A DNA stretch of 64,000 nucleotides from Heterodera schachtii (Eukaryota > Nematoda > Chromadorea > Rhabditida > Heteroderidae), in contig SIJG01000016.1 of assembly GCA_023374025.1 (NCBI GenBank), positions 1,344,642-1,408,641 of the forward strand. The letters are read 5' to 3'. Of this stretch, positions 1 to 12,900 are shown one piece after another. The first letter of the stretch is position 1. Each line of letters starts with the position of its first letter. The notes beneath the pieces are model-generated. The model was given only the letters and a program-made list of their open reading frames with translations. It was not told the origin of the DNA and ran no database searches. Position numbers and translations under genes: made by a program.

Positions 1-317
1 TTTAAATTGGTCTATCGATGAAGAAGGAAATGTGTGCAGTCTATTTGAGGATGACCAAGAATAATACATTCATAGTTCTATATACAATGAAAATGTTGTG
101 GTCATTTTGATAAATCCAATTCAATAACTTTTTCTTGAACTTTTTAAAAATTCAAAAAAATTTTACATTTAGTTTTATAGCTGTTACCATATATTTTGGT
201 TTTAAAATTGACACTGACCCTAACAAAGACTAAAATTCAATTTTTGACATAAACTTCCATTTTTTAGAATGTGAAATTTTTTTTTAATTAAAATTCCTAA
301 TAAATTTCACTTATAAC

Positions 318-847
318 TAGGGCTCCAATTTATAGTTTTTCACTATTTTTTTCCTGAGCTCCCCGTGGCATGGAATGCACGAAACCCATGTTTTTCGGCT
401 GTTGTTAAGCTAGTTTTCGATTTATTAGCAACTATTTTCTAGTTTTTTATTTTTAGCAACTAAAAAACTATAAAACTATTTCAACTATTTTTGCTTGTGA
501 ATAAAAATTTATTATGAAAAATGTAATAAAACGAAAAATACACCCTAAGAATAGACCCGAAAATTTTCAAAAATGCACCCATAAGAAATGAAAAATTTCT
601 CAAAAATTCATCTCCAAATTTATTTAATTATTTTTTTGAAGAGAATTTTTGATTTTAAAAATTATTTATCTCAATATTGATTTTGTTTAATTTTGTTACC
701 TTTTTCGATAAAATTTGTCATTTTACATCCCTAATTTGAAAATTTTTAGCAACTATTTACCCATTTTTAGCAACTATTTTGGGGATTTTTTAGTAACTAA
801 AAATTAATTATTTTGGCGGTTTTTAGTAACTATAAATTGGAGCCCTA
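318..847. mobile_element. hAT-type MITE with TAGGG termini
   Basis: The ends are inverted copies of TAGGGCTCCAATTTATAGTT. The element is flanked on both sides by the 8-bp direct repeat CTTATAAC (310-317 and 848-855). An 8-bp target duplication with TAGGG-type ends is typical of hAT-derived non-autonomous elements. The interior is AT-rich and encodes nothing I can recognise. Confidence 0.8.
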
Positions 848-1059
848 CTTATAACTGTTTTTTCAAAGTTTTTAGGTTATTTGTGATCAAAAGCTCGCTT
901 TAATAAAGGTCCGTTTTTAAGAAAGGATCTTTTGCTATATAATTTTTATGAAAAAAAATTTGAATATCAAAATATTACATAGATTTAAAGAAATAAATAT
1001 TGCGTAACCAAATTTTGTTTGATTTATCCATTTGTAAGCATTTTCACAATTTTTTGTCA

Positions 1060-1535
1060 AATAAAATTGATTCTCCCAATTTTCCAACGGACAGGACATT
1101 CAAACACTATTTGGCATCCCATTTTCTGTCCTCCACGGCACATTTTTTCCTGGCACCCATTGGCCGTCGATCAAATTATTGATAACTATAAATCTGTAAG
1201 AAAAATATTCAAAAGATCAGAACCACATCCTCCCCCCCCCCCCCGTAATGGTATTTTCTTTCACTGTTCCCCTTCCCCCCACGCCATTTAGCCATTCTCA
1301 AATACATAAACCCAATTTATGGGAGCTTCACAAATATTGCATATGAAAATATTTTAATGCCAAATAAATTTCCACCCTCCCAACTTTCCTCCGGACAGGA
1401 CTATTTGGCATCCCATTTTCTGTCCTCCACGGCACATTTTTTCCTGGCATCCTTTGGCCATCGATCAAATTATCGATAACTATAAATTTATAAGAAAAAG
1501 AAAGATTCAAAAGATCAGAACCACATTCTGAATAT
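1060..1535. repeat. Tandem duplicated intergenic segment
   Basis: A block around 1060-1230 (key string TTTGGCATCCCATTTTCTGT) recurs at about 1350-1535, so the unit is roughly 290 bp. Both blocks end near an ATCAGAACCACAT string. A C-homopolymer at 1231-1244 marks the outer edge of the large inverted repeat. No coding sequence is visible from 1 to 1662. Confidence 0.6.
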
Positions 1536-1662
1536 ATTGCACATGAAAATAGGCACAGTAATACACAATATTATATATTTAGATTTTCTAAACGGCAAAA
1601 AATTGTTTATTTAAGCAATTTGTAGCAATTTCTGTATAGTTTTCGTTGAATTTCCTATTTCT

Positions 1663-4600
1663 ATGCAAAATTATTTTGTGTTACCTCTTTTGCCACTTTA
1701 CAACGAAAATGGATTAAGCATAATGCATGAAAAATTGAGAAACCCAAACTTGGACACTTTGACGCAACTGCAAAATGCCATTGGAAAAGAAAAGGAAGCG
1801 AGGTAAAAATGGGATAATAAAAATAAAAATGTAAAATAAATGAAAATTGAATTAAAGGGATCAAAAAATGAATGTGACTAGAGAGCGGCAGAATGAACAA
1901 CAAAATAAGCGCAAAATGCACGAATTTGTCGATGATGGCAAAGAAAACGGGGAGAAAAAGCCGGGAAAACAATTCGGAAGACGAAAATGAACAAAATAAA
2001 TTGGAACTAAATTTACTGGAAGATGTTGACGTTGGAGCGCAGAAAAAAGTAGGAAAAAACCAATAAATAAATAATGAATTTGGGTCGGATTTTTTCCAGC
2101 TAATAGACACCTAAATTTGTTGTTAAGCTGTTTTTAAGTTTTCAGGTCATATTTATATGGATTTTATTAAAAGCCACTCTGAACGAAATTGCTGAACTTT
2201 TTGCGCTTTTGTTTTAAAATTTAAAAAAAAAATTAAATTAATTAAAATGTCCCCATTTTACCCAGTTTTAACCCCCACGAAATTTGGAACTTTATGTCTT
2301 GCTTTCCCATTTTTGTTCCCTTATTGGTAGTTTTTAAGTCCTAAAAATCCGTGTCTAAAAATTAATTAAATTTTATTAAGGCACAAAAAAGTGTTTACCT
2401 GAGAGAATGGCGCGACAAATATTTGGCGGACATGGAAAAAGTGTTGGAACAGAAGCGAACTCAGCCACGAAATATGCTGTCGGAGCTAAAATACAAAAAT
2501 TTGATGGAAAAAGTGAAGGTAAAAAAGGAGAGTAAAGCAAAAAGGGGACAAAAAATTAAAATAATAGTAAATAATTTAAAAATATTTAAAAATTTAAAAT
2601 GTATAAAAAAATAAAAATAATTGAAAATTAGAAAAATTTTCATAATGCACAAAAATAATAAAATTTAAAAATATACAAAAAAAAAATGATTAAAAACGAG
2701 ACAAAACCAAAGAAATAATTTAAAACTTAAAAATAAATAAATTGAAAAAAAGTAGGGTTACACGGGTCCGGGTACCCGACCGGGTCCTAGACCCGGATAC
2801 CCGGTTTTTCACTACACGGACCCGGACTCGGTTTTTTGAAAATCCAATACCCGGTACCCGACCCGGTAGGTCCGGGTCCAACCGGGTCCAAAAGTACACT
2901 GGTAAGAATGGGGGTCTGGATCAAATTGTTGACCAAAGTTGGAGGAAAGGAAAAAATTTTTTAATTACATTAAGATTTATTTTAAAAATTAGTTATTTAT
3001 TGCTCCTGTGGCTTAGTGGTTAATCTTTTTGATTCTGTTTCGTGTTTCTCAGGTTCACTTCTTTCGCATATCGATCTCTTTTAAATATTTTTTAAAGATT
3101 TTGCAGTTCATTAATCAAAAATTTTTAAATAAAATTACTTTCTTCTTTAATAAATAAATTTTTAAAAAATTTTGATATAATTTTTATACAATATCAAAAT
3201 AATAAATTTTGAAGGAAAAATAGTATTTTTGCATAAATTTTCGATTTTCCTTGTTGGTGCCCCTCCAAAACCTACCTCATCCAAATTTTCGTAAAAATTT
3301 AGCTAAATTTTCCGAAAGTCCACAAAACTACTAATTTTTTGTTGAAAATCTGCTAAGAATATGGCCAAAATTCCCAATTTTTTCCCGGCGGCGCCTGTCG
3401 GCACCGCCGGACTAGAAATTCTTTTTTTTCATAAAAAAATATCCTCAAAATTTAGTTATTTTTTTGGACAAAATCTGTTACAAATCGCATTAAGAATTAC
3501 AAAAAAAAAAAAAAAAAAATTCATGGCCGCCTTTAAATTTTTTCCCGGCGGCGCCTGTCGGCACCGCCGGACTAGAAATTCTTTTTTTTCATAAAAAAAT
3601 ATCCTCAAAATTTAGTTATTTTTTTGGACAAAATCTGTTACAAATCGCATTAAGAATTACAAAAAAAAAAAAAAAAAATTCATGGCCGCCTTTAAGTATA
3701 AGCTTTTATTTTTAAGAAAAATTACCTAATTTGAAAAAAAATAAATATTTTTTGGATTTTTTTCAGGACTCGCTTGGACCCGATACCCGGACCCGGTTTA
3801 AAATCTTGGACCCGTACCCGGACCCGGCTTTTCAGGACCCGGCAATACCCGGATCCGATTTTTGCCCAAATACCCGGACCCGTGTAACCCTAAAAAAAAG
3901 GCACAAAACTAATGTAATTCAAAATAGATAAAAAAAATAAATAAAAAGGCACAAAAATTATTTAGTTTTAGTTAGCCGAAGACACTCGAACAGTGAATGA
4001 CCAAGTGCCCAAGCATTTAAAAAGTGTATTGAAAAAGTACCGTATTTCCCGGGTGAATGGACCCAGCGGGGGTGAGTATTTGGGTGACAAATTAAATTAT
4101 AAAAAAATTTATGGGACTTCACAAACAGCGCTCCCCTACAATAGTCATAAAAAGTGTGTAAAAAGCCCCAAATTCACTGACTGATTGTCCGTCCCTGACG
4201 GACGACTGTTCGGATGCGGGCCAGGAAAAACATCGCCAGCCGAAACGTCGCCGGACGAATTTTTGGACCATAACTTTTTTCTTTCTCAACCAAATGAATT
4301 CTTCTTGGTATTGATCGAAAGCATTTAATGAACAAAGTTATGGTCCAAAAAGTCTTCCGGCGACGTTTTGGTGTGCACCCGTCCGGACGCAGTTCCATCC
4401 CCCGGTCCCAGATAAATTTGGACGGCACCGACGTTTCATAAATCTATCAGCTTGTGCATTTTTCTAAAAAAAGAAAAAAAGAATTCATTACGGCTTTCCA
4501 TAGAAATAAACAAACCAAACACTAATGGTATATTCAAAAGCCCGTGTTGAAAAAACGTAGGGTTATCGAACAGTACCAAGAATGATGCCAATTTGACTAC

Positions 4601-5569
4601 TTTTAGGCAAAAAAAGTTCTAACGAATTTCGTTTGAAAAATGCCGAACTGAAATTAATAACGAATCGGGCCTAACTCAAACATTTTTTAAGAAATGGCCG
4701 GGAATTTTCTTGCCGAAAATGGCACCGGACGACTCATTCTCAGCGTCGCTCATTTGTTCAATGTCCTGCACAAATACCATTTGCTCACAGGTCACAGACG
4801 AAGCATCTCAATGTTCAATGCAATGAAGAAAGAAGTGAATTATGAATATGAAATAAATGCAAAATTGAGAAAATTATTGTTGAAAAATAATTCAAGAAAA
4901 AAATATATTTTTTTTTAATTCTCTACAGTATGCCAACGTTACGGTCGAAAGCATTATCACTTTTCTGTCGGGCTGCCAAGAATGTAAAACCGAGAACAAA
5001 AACGAACGAAGAATGGCCACTCTGATGAGGTCGTACGCGTACAAAGAACGGGTAAAAACAAATACGGCTAATTAGTAGAGCTAGGATTTTTAGGTGCTAA
5101 AAATGCTGAAATAGGTACTAAAATAGGTGCCAAAAATACGCAAAATAGGTGCTAAAATATATTTGTTTTGGCACCATAAGGCCTTTATAATTTTATTTTT
5201 TTAAAACCTTCGACTAAATATTTGTCCGTTTAGAGAATTGACTACAAGCAGTTTTATCGGTTCGGCCCGGATGTGATCGAATGTCGGCACTGTGCCTACC
5301 GGCGATGGGCCGATGCGCCGGGGAAACCGACCAACGCGCTGAGGAGCCACCTGAAGAAGTACCATATGAATGTGCTGGCGCGGTACCGTACAGCCATACC
5401 GGAGAGGGACGGTGGGCATAGCAAAACAAATGACGAAGAAAGTAGCCAAAATGGTGGGATTGACAACAACGACGACGATGGCCAACGAATAATGCCAATG
5501 CCAACAGAGGAGGGGGCGGGGCGAGAAGGGGGCGGAGCTCAAAGCTGCAGAAGCACGGACATCGAATGA
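1663..5569 (+). CDS. H2C2 integrase-type zinc-binding plus BED-like finger protein, copy 1
   Basis: Seven exons (1663-1802, 1886-2048, 2381-2518, 3972-4071, 4692-4834, 4929-5051, 5234-5569) join in phase to a 380-aa protein. Residues 1-180 are charged, Lys/Glu-rich and largely helical. Residues about 195-250 form an H2C2 zinc motif like that preceding retroviral-type integrases (His210, His215, Cys244, Cys247). Residues 286-313 form a BED/C2H2-like finger (Cys286, Cys289, His308, His313). The tail is acidic and Gly-rich. No integrase DDE core follows, so this looks like a transposon-derived host DNA-binding protein rather than a working transposase; that role is inference. The start ATG at 1663 is conserved in the inverted copy at 27831-31099. 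A MITE enlarges intron 3. An exon-2 fragment lies at about 36.3-36.46 kb. Confidence 0.72.
2753..3892. mobile_element. TAGGG-ended MITE inside intron 3
   Basis: The ends are TAGGGTTACACGGGTCCGGG and its reverse complement, flanked by the 8-bp direct repeat AAAAAAAG (2745-2752 and 3893-3900). Sub-terminal regions hold many CCCGGACCCG-type repeats. Inside is a tandem duplication of about 180 bp (3370-3690), each unit containing TTTCCCGGCGGCGCCTGTCG. The insertion is absent from the corresponding intron of the inverted gene copy, so it came after the duplication. Confidence 0.85.
4205..4378. repeat. Short fold-back insertion in intron 4
   Basis: An imperfect inverted repeat surrounds a short loop: TTTTTGGACCATAACTTT near 4260 pairs with AAAGTTATGGTCCAAAAA near 4336. 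The flanking sequence continues uninterrupted in the other arm (about 28.8 kb), where this piece is missing. It is therefore an arm-specific insertion, probably a small MITE. Confidence 0.55.
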
Positions 5570-6302
5570 TCAGTCCCGATCAGCAGAGTTCTTCAATGTC
5601 TCATTGATGAAAATTTTTTTATGATTTTTGTAGAGTGATGAGAATTTATTATTTTGAAATGTGTATTTTTCATGGGTTTTGGCATTTGTTTTATTATTGG
5701 AATAAAAATGCCATGAAAAAACAGCGCAATATTTAAAAAAAGCCAAAGACTTCATTTTGAATTGCTTTTTTCATTATAGATCATTGTCCAAATTTAACTT
5801 TTGCAAAATTAGGAAATTAAAATTTGGATAATTTTGTCATGCCGTCGCTGCTGCACAGTTGAACGAAAGCCGCCTCTTTTGTCACGGATAGAGTTTAGTT
5901 TTTCCGGGATCTGGATTTTCGTGGGTTTTTGTCCAGGAAATCCTAGTTTCCAGGCCAAGGCATGAAACCCCCATTTCCTGGGCTTTACTTTTTCATCTTT
6001 TTGTGGAAAAATGTCTTTAAAAATTTGAATTATTAGTGCCTCACGAAATATAGTTGTTTTGCGAGACCATTGTCCATTTCTTGTGCCAAATATAGAGAAA
6101 CCAAAAAATAACTGATTAATTGATGAAAAGTCTGAGACAATATTAGAGAATAAGATAAAGATATAAAGAATGCTTAATTTTAGTTGATTTTTTGGGTTTT
6201 TCGTAAAAATTTTTTGCCAGCTGTGTCAGATTTTTACAAAAATATTAAAAAAACAAAACCATAGAGTATTTCATTTTTCGTGTGGCTGGCATATGAAAAT
6301 TT

Positions 6303-8585
6303 TTATGAGATTTTTGGCAGATTCTCATGGGCTTTCTGCAAGTTTTTGGGCGCTCCTGGTACAGTAGTAACGGCATTGGCAACGGTAGACAAACCATGGC
6401 TACGCTTGAGTAAAACGGACACATACAGTATGCCACACATTGCGCCATCGAATGCACAACAGGTGATCGCAATTTCACCTTTCAGACCAGAGTTTGGGGC
6501 TCCAATTGGCAAATTTAATACCTAAAGCAACTGACGACGTTCACTTTGAATAATTTGTAAAAAAAAAAATTAAAAAATTAAAATTTATTAAAATAAAATT
6601 TTAAGAATTTTTCTGTAAATTTTTGATTTGATTTAACTTTTAAACCAATAAAAAAATTTGATTTACCTGATTGTACAAAATTGAAACGAAGCATGGAAAC
6701 ACTCCAAAAATCAGTTCGACAATTACAGTGAAAATGATGACACGATTTTTCTAAAAAAAAATACCGGCATATTTTTTAAATTAAAGTTTTAAAAATTCAA
6801 CCAATTTTGCCGCGCTGTCAATGGCACGCAGCATGAAAAGAAGTGCCAAGGAGCAGGCAACATTTGCGCAGCTGAATACGATTTTGCTGACCAAATGAAC
6901 GTAAAGACGGTATGTTGTGGTTGTACAGCTGGCAGTTTCACAAAAGTACACTAAATGAAGTTTTAAATTTTTGCCTTATTAGGGCCTAATTCCAATCATT
7001 TTGAAAGTTGAAATTAAAGTCGGCTCGTAATAAAAAAAATGTTCATTATCCTTTTTTAAATTATAATAAAATTATTTCTTTGTACTCAATGTTGTAGCAG
7101 ATAAAGAAAAATGCAAAGGCTTTCGTTACGACAAAAGAGATTTTGTAATTTTGGAGTACAGTTTATGTTCTATGATACCGTATCTCAGACTCACTGGATC
7201 CCGGCATTTTTGTATTTGTCAGACTACCATACCAGCGTTGGTGTCCAATGGTAATTCGATCAGGTGCCCAACGGTGTTCACCAGCAAAATGAAAGCGAAA
7301 ACGGCAGCCATTATCAGCGAAAAGTGCCGTTTGACTGTTGACAGAGGCCATTTCGCACAAAAACAACGCTCAATTGCGAGCAGAAAAACGGTGGACGGGA
7401 TCGTACCGTAATAGACCAGTTCAGGCAGCGAAAGCCAATAGAGAGTCTTGGAACGAAATTTATATTGCATATTAGGTTTGTTATAAAACTAAGAATGAAT
7501 CATTTGGATTAATTTTATAAAAATTAAATTCAATTTCCGGCAAAAAAGTAAATTATACTGTTAACATTTTTTTCGTTGCCATCTGTGTCGAGAACGAGCA
7601 TTAATTAAAATAATATCATTAGTAATAATGTCAAAAAATTAACAAAAATAAATGCTATATTTTTTGAAATTTAGCACAATTTCAGTCACAATGAAAAATT
7701 TCCGAGTTTTTCCACATCCTAAGAATTTTACAGTTTTCCAAATATTATAATCCAGAAATTCTTCACTGTGATGCCTTTTGGCGCTAACTGATGTAAAATT
7801 AACTCTCTTAATTTTCGAAATAGGTATTAAACTTAAGAATTTTTGGGCTTTTGATAAAGACAACGTAATCCCTCACTTTCCTACTTAATTATTATTATTA
7901 TTTTTCTTTGCTTTTACATATGGTGAAAAGTTGTTCTGCGTGTAGGTGCCGGGTGTTCGCCATTGGATCACTCTGTAAATTTGGTACGGCGTGGAGAGCA
8001 TCGAAAAACCGAAGTGCGCATAGAGAAACAACAGCAGGGTTGGTGCCAAATTCTGAATGCGCAGCAACTGAGGTAGACAGTGAAGAAGCTACAAATGATC
8101 AAAATCATTTAATATTTTTATATTAAATCATTAATCGAGTCTATGATTTTGTGCCTGATAAGGACTTGATCACAACTCAGTCGGATTTTTTCGAATCATG
8201 TCTTTGGCGTTCGATAATTTGATCGGATTTATAATGTTTGAGACTGAATTAGTACATAATATTTGTCACAAATTCCCTGACTAGACAAAGTTTGCCTTGC
8301 TTACTGATTTTGATCTGAATATATTAATCTGATCTGGAGTTTGATCAGGTTGTGAACAAACTGAAGGGTTGGAACAATTTTGACCCGACCCAGTTATGTC
8401 TTAATCGGTTTTAAGTAAAATTGGCTCACCAAAACCAGGAAACCCATGGTCAATGCGGTAATGCCGTGCGAAATCAGCGCAATCCAATTCAGGCACAACT
8501 CCAAGTAGGGCAAATAGTCGGGCAATTGCAGAACGGCCGAGTTCAGTACGGTCTGAGGATCTGTTGCTGTTGTGCTGGTATCCAT
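6303..8585 (-). CDS. Seven-transmembrane chemoreceptor (Sra/Srab-like)
   Basis: Six exons (8430-8585, 7918-8067, 7233-7488, 6802-6950, 6667-6750, 6303-6521) join in phase to a 337-aa protein. Hydrophobic segments occur at the spacing of a 7TM receptor. The third exon has an intracellular-loop-like IERCFCAKW motif after TM3, and the fifth has KNRVIIFTVIVELIF, both resembling nematode serpentine receptors of the Sra/Srab superfamily. Extracellular loop 2 has paired cysteines (YFCETASC). Such receptors sit in sensory-neuron cilia and detect chemicals; no ligand can be inferred. The start is the only ATG before a phase-consistent first exon. Introns are 84-511 bp. Family assignment within the superfamily is tentative. 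Confidence 0.75.
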
Positions 8586-8832
8586 CTTGAAATTTTACGC
8601 TATAAAATGTAATTAACCCAGTAAAAGCAACTTAACAATTACAGGAGTCCGTACATTTTTTGTGAATCTCTATTTTCGAAAAATTTATTTTAAAAAATTT
8701 ACATTTTTTTTTGTATGAATAATGATTAATTCGCAAAAATGCACATAGCAAAAAGGTGGATTTCGAAAATTTATAAAAGTAGAAGCACCGCAAAACTCAT
8801 GTCAAACAAAACCTCATAAAATCTGTTAAATA

Positions 8833-9065
8833 CAGTCAGGTGCAAAAGTATTGCAGCAAAAAATTTTTTGAAAAATCCAATTTTCTCAAAAATGAATGGT
8901 GGCAAAATTGTTTTTCTTTATGCCAAAAGAAACGCCAATTAGTGCACTAATAAATACCCAAAAACTGCTCCGATAACTCTCAAAACATTTTTGCCACCAT
9001 TCATTTTTGAGAAAACTGGATTTTTCAAAAAAAATTTTTTGCTGCAATACTTTTGCACCTGACTG
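8833..9065. mobile_element. Tc1/mariner-type MITE
   Basis: A 233-bp palindromic element begins CAGTCAGGTGCAAAAGTATT, ends with the reverse complement, and is flanked by TA on both sides (8831-8832, 9066-9067). The inverted repeats run about 85 bp with a short loop. CAGT ends and TA target duplication are the signature of Tc1/mariner-derived MITEs. No transposase is encoded. Confidence 0.85.
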
Positions 9066-9986
9066 TACATTGCCTTTCCTTCATTTTTATTATTCCTCTA
9101 AGAACGACCATAGAAATGATATGAATTTTGGATAAAAAGTTCTTTCATCTGTACAATTTCCTCCTTCTGACCAATTGTTGAACAACAATTAAGCGCTTTT
9201 ATAAAATGGAGTTAAAATGAAATTATAGCTTAATTGTTTATGAAGCGGGAAAACTGGGCGGAAAATTAATTTAATTTGCTTTACGCTTTAGCTAATGGAA
9301 ATGTCCTTATAAAATTTGATTAAAAATATTTGTTAATATTTGCGCAATTGGGCCAAATCAAAGTTTAATCAGTTTAAATAAAAAATTGTCAACAATGGCC
9401 ATTGGCCACTGATATTAAGTTTTTTAATTTAAACAAGCTGATATTGTAAAACCAATTAAAGAAATTTAGGAAAAAAAAAAAACTATGACTTTGGTGAATA
9501 ATCAATTTGAAGCAATGTTAAGAAAACTTAATTTACGTATTGTAGATGAAATATTTGCAGAAATGTCATTCAATTTAAATTTTGCTGAAGTTCATGAAAT
9601 TTTGTAAAATGGGAAAAAGGCATTCATGTAAAATTTTTTAAATTATACTTTTTAAAAAATTAGTTTAATATAATTCTTTTGTTTTAATATTAAAAAATGA
9701 ATTATTTTTTTATAAAAATGGAGAATTATGTACAAAAAAAATTTGTTAAATAATAATCAAAAATGAAAAATTGCTGATTAAAGTAAGAATTTTTATGTTT
9801 TATTCTATGTATGTATATAAAAAAAAATAATAATAACATCTATTGAACAAGCAAAACAATAAAAGAATTTTTAATTAAATTAAAATTATTTTTTTCCACT
9901 AATTAATGAACTAACAAATTTTTGGCTTTTGTCCGTGCCAAAAAAATAATAGATTTTTTCCTGATTGTGCTTACATCGTCTATCAT
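9066..9986. other. AT-rich intergenic stretch, no gene seen
   Basis: Very AT-rich sequence with homopolymer runs and no reading frame that resembles a known family. The part from about 9920 to 9986 is repeated in inverted orientation at about 26.38-26.45 kb, as the outer flank of the third transporter copy. Confidence 0.6.
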
Positions 9987-12900
9987 GGTTAAAAAACTCA
10001 GAAAAAAATTATAAAACCATCGATAGAATTTTTGCAAAATCAAAAAAAGAGGCAACGATTGAATTTATTAAACCTTTTTTGTAAATTCATTTATTTCCGT
10101 TTTGTAATGTTTCTTGATTATTCCAAATCTCATTTGTTAGCGATTATTTTGTCAATCATTTTTGGATTTTGTCGTTTTGTTTCTAATACATTTTCTTTTT
10201 TCGCAATTTTCTCTCTTTATCATTTTTTACGGCTTATATCAATTGTTTCTTCCATTTCTTAATTTTATTTTTTGATTTGATGAGAAAAAATAAAGGGATT
10301 TTTGTTTTTTAGGATTAATTCCAAAAACAAAATCAGATATAGGCAATATGAAATTCTACACTGATCCATATATTTTCAAACGTGTCCTTATTTTTATTTC
10401 ATGTTTGTCCTGGGAATAGGAATTTTAGAGCATTTTTTTAAATTATTGTTTTGTTGTAAAGTAATATTTATATTTTTTTAAATTTGTCCTGTTTTGGAGA
10501 AAACTATCAAAAGCATTTATTATATAAAAGATTTATTTAAATATGATAATATTAAATTAAGTTATGCTTTTAATAAACATACTCCCGTATTGCCTCTAAA
10601 TGAGCCGCTCATCCAAAATAATTTTGAATTTGCGCGTACAGTTAGTTATACGGTATAGTAGGCATATATGGCAAAAATACATATGCATATTGATACGGTA
10701 TGCTGATCACATCCACCCATTGGCACTTTCTACGATATCTGCGTTAGCATCGCTAGTCACTCTCCGATCAGCACCCTCTACCGGCCCTTGCTTCTTCAAT
10801 GCTTTGATGTCCTTCGTTTGGAATTGACGTTCCAATTCCTCCAATGTTTTGCGCCTCGTTTCCGGCATAAAATGGAAAACGAAAAGCATTGCGCAGCATC
10901 CGACCACGGCAAACGCGTAAAAGGTGGCGGTCATGCCAACCCAACTGATCAGAATGGGGAAGCCGAACGTGAGCAGACAGTTGACCTAGGGACAAAAAGT
11001 GACACAAATATTCTATGACACAGTATCAGATAATAAAAATAATTAATTAAAATTTTTTTAAATTTTTTTAGGGTTCTTCTCCGACTTAATTTGGGGAATT
11101 TCGAATGTTGTCAGTTGCACGCCCAAAAAGTATGAAAGTTTCTTTAAATGAGTTTTGAAGACTTATTTCTTTTAGAAAAGTTTCTGTTATATTTTTGGTT
11201 TTTTATAAAAATTTGCTCCCTGAAGAGGTGGTTGCTCCCCGACATTTTTTAAATTTCTCAGCCATCCCCGACAAATTTGTCGTGGAATTTTCTTCCTGAT
11301 CTATGGGTTCGGACCAAACTCTGTTTAAATGAGTTTATTTGAATCATGAGAAATAATTTTAGTTGTAAATTTCATGAAAATTATTTTTGCTTTTTAAATA
11401 TTATGGAATTAATTTAAAATTAGTTAAAAACATAAAATTTGAAAAAAAAATTATTGTATTTATTTAAATTAATGAATTTTTTAAAATCATTTAATATAAG
11501 TAACATCAATTTATTGATTTTTAAATGTCTTTTAAAATTACTTAAAAAATTATTGATATAAATTTTCAGACCAGCCAAAGTATGGAGGTGGACAAGCCCA
11601 TGGCGAGCCCGCGAATGCGCAACGGAAACATTTCGGATTGCATCAGCCAAGTGATTGGGGAAATGCCGCACTGTTGGAACAGGAGGAAAGTGACGGTGAG
11701 AGAAAGGACCACAAAAGCCCTGGGAAATGTAAATTTTTTTTTCAATTCGTTCATCAATTTTATGAATGAAAAACAAAATCGTATAGAAAAATTATTATTT
11801 AAAATAGAAATAAAATTTTTGCCTTGCCATTCCCTTGGCCATTATCAATGAGCAGGTGCCAATCGCCAAATGTGCCAAAACAGTGCCAATTTGGCCAGAC
11901 AACAGCATTGGACGACGCCCAATTTTTCCAATCAACATAATGCCAAGCCCAGTCGCCAACACCGAAATTGCCTAGAGAGGATTTTTTTTTAAAGAAAAAA
12001 CTAACAATATTTTTTTTTTGATGAAGTGATAGAAAAAACTAGTGAAAAGATTTTAAAAAATATCATTCATTTTCTTTTTCAAAAAAAGATAAAAATAAAT
12101 TTCTAAATTTTTTGATTATTTTTCAGTAAAATTTGCAATCTTGTTTTAAAAAAATGGTGTTCAATTTTGCGAAATACAACGAAATTGGTTAAAATAATGC
12201 CTATTAAATTAAATTTAAAAAATAATTTAATTAACAATTTTTTTTTAATTTGAATTTTGAATTTTACTCCATTAGCAATGTTGGCAGTCAGTGCCACATT
12301 TGTCATCAGTCCTTGCTCAATTAGAATGTTGGTGCCGTAGTACATGATGGAGTTGACCCCGGCCAGCTGATTGCACATTGCCACACCGATGCCAATGAAC
12401 AGACAGCGGCGAAGCCACGGTTCACGCATCACATCCCTTCATTGATAGGGGTAATTATGATTAATTCCAACAAAATTAGTAAGAATATTTTTATTATGGT
12501 AGTATAATAAAGAATACTGTAACAATCCAATGGTACGGTACATAAATGTGTATGGTAGAGTGTTACAAAATAGATTTCATTAAAATTTCCAAAAGTTTTT
12601 TCCCGGCGAGCCCATAGACACCGCTGGACTCCATTGTACCATTATTTTTTGAAAAATTGACCCAAAAGTGGGAAAATTCCCCTCCGAAATTTTTTTCTTG
12701 CAACGGGCCTGGTCGGGGGCTTCAAGATAGGGTAAGGAAGTAAATATTAAATTTAAAAATTTGTTTATTTCAAAGATAATTATTAAATAATAATCTCGCA
12801 AAGGCTTGTCGAAATTTAAAATAAAGTTTTTTTAGGCGCTGATCAAATATGACATTTATTTTCAAAATTATCGAATCCCGACCCGAGTTTGAACAAAAAT

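Larger units (their letters stand above)
1231..6092 (+). repeat. Left arm of large inverted repeat (partner 27226-32025)
   Basis: The sequence from the C-tract at 1231 to 6092 reappears in reverse complement at 27226-32025. The arms differ by point changes, small indels and private MITE insertions (2753-3892 here; 29698-30681 and 31202-31769 in the partner). The divergence argues against a simple assembly echo. Both arms carry the same seven-exon H2C2/BED gene in opposite orientation. Confidence 0.85.

Noticed and set aside
1661..2110. 149-aa minus-strand open frame
   Set aside because: Antisense to exons 1-2 of the H2C2/BED gene, with Phe/Ser-rich composition caused by the A-rich coding strand.
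3000..3075. tRNA-like string (TGGCTTAGTGGTTAAT, then AGGTTCACTTC)
   Set aside because: A-box and B-box look-alikes are present, but no acceptor or anticodon stem can be formed and the region is inside a MITE.
3361..3594. 77-aa plus-strand frame with a repeated PGGACRHRRTRNS-like segment
   Set aside because: It runs through the internal tandem duplication of the MITE at 2753-3892. No splice or family evidence.
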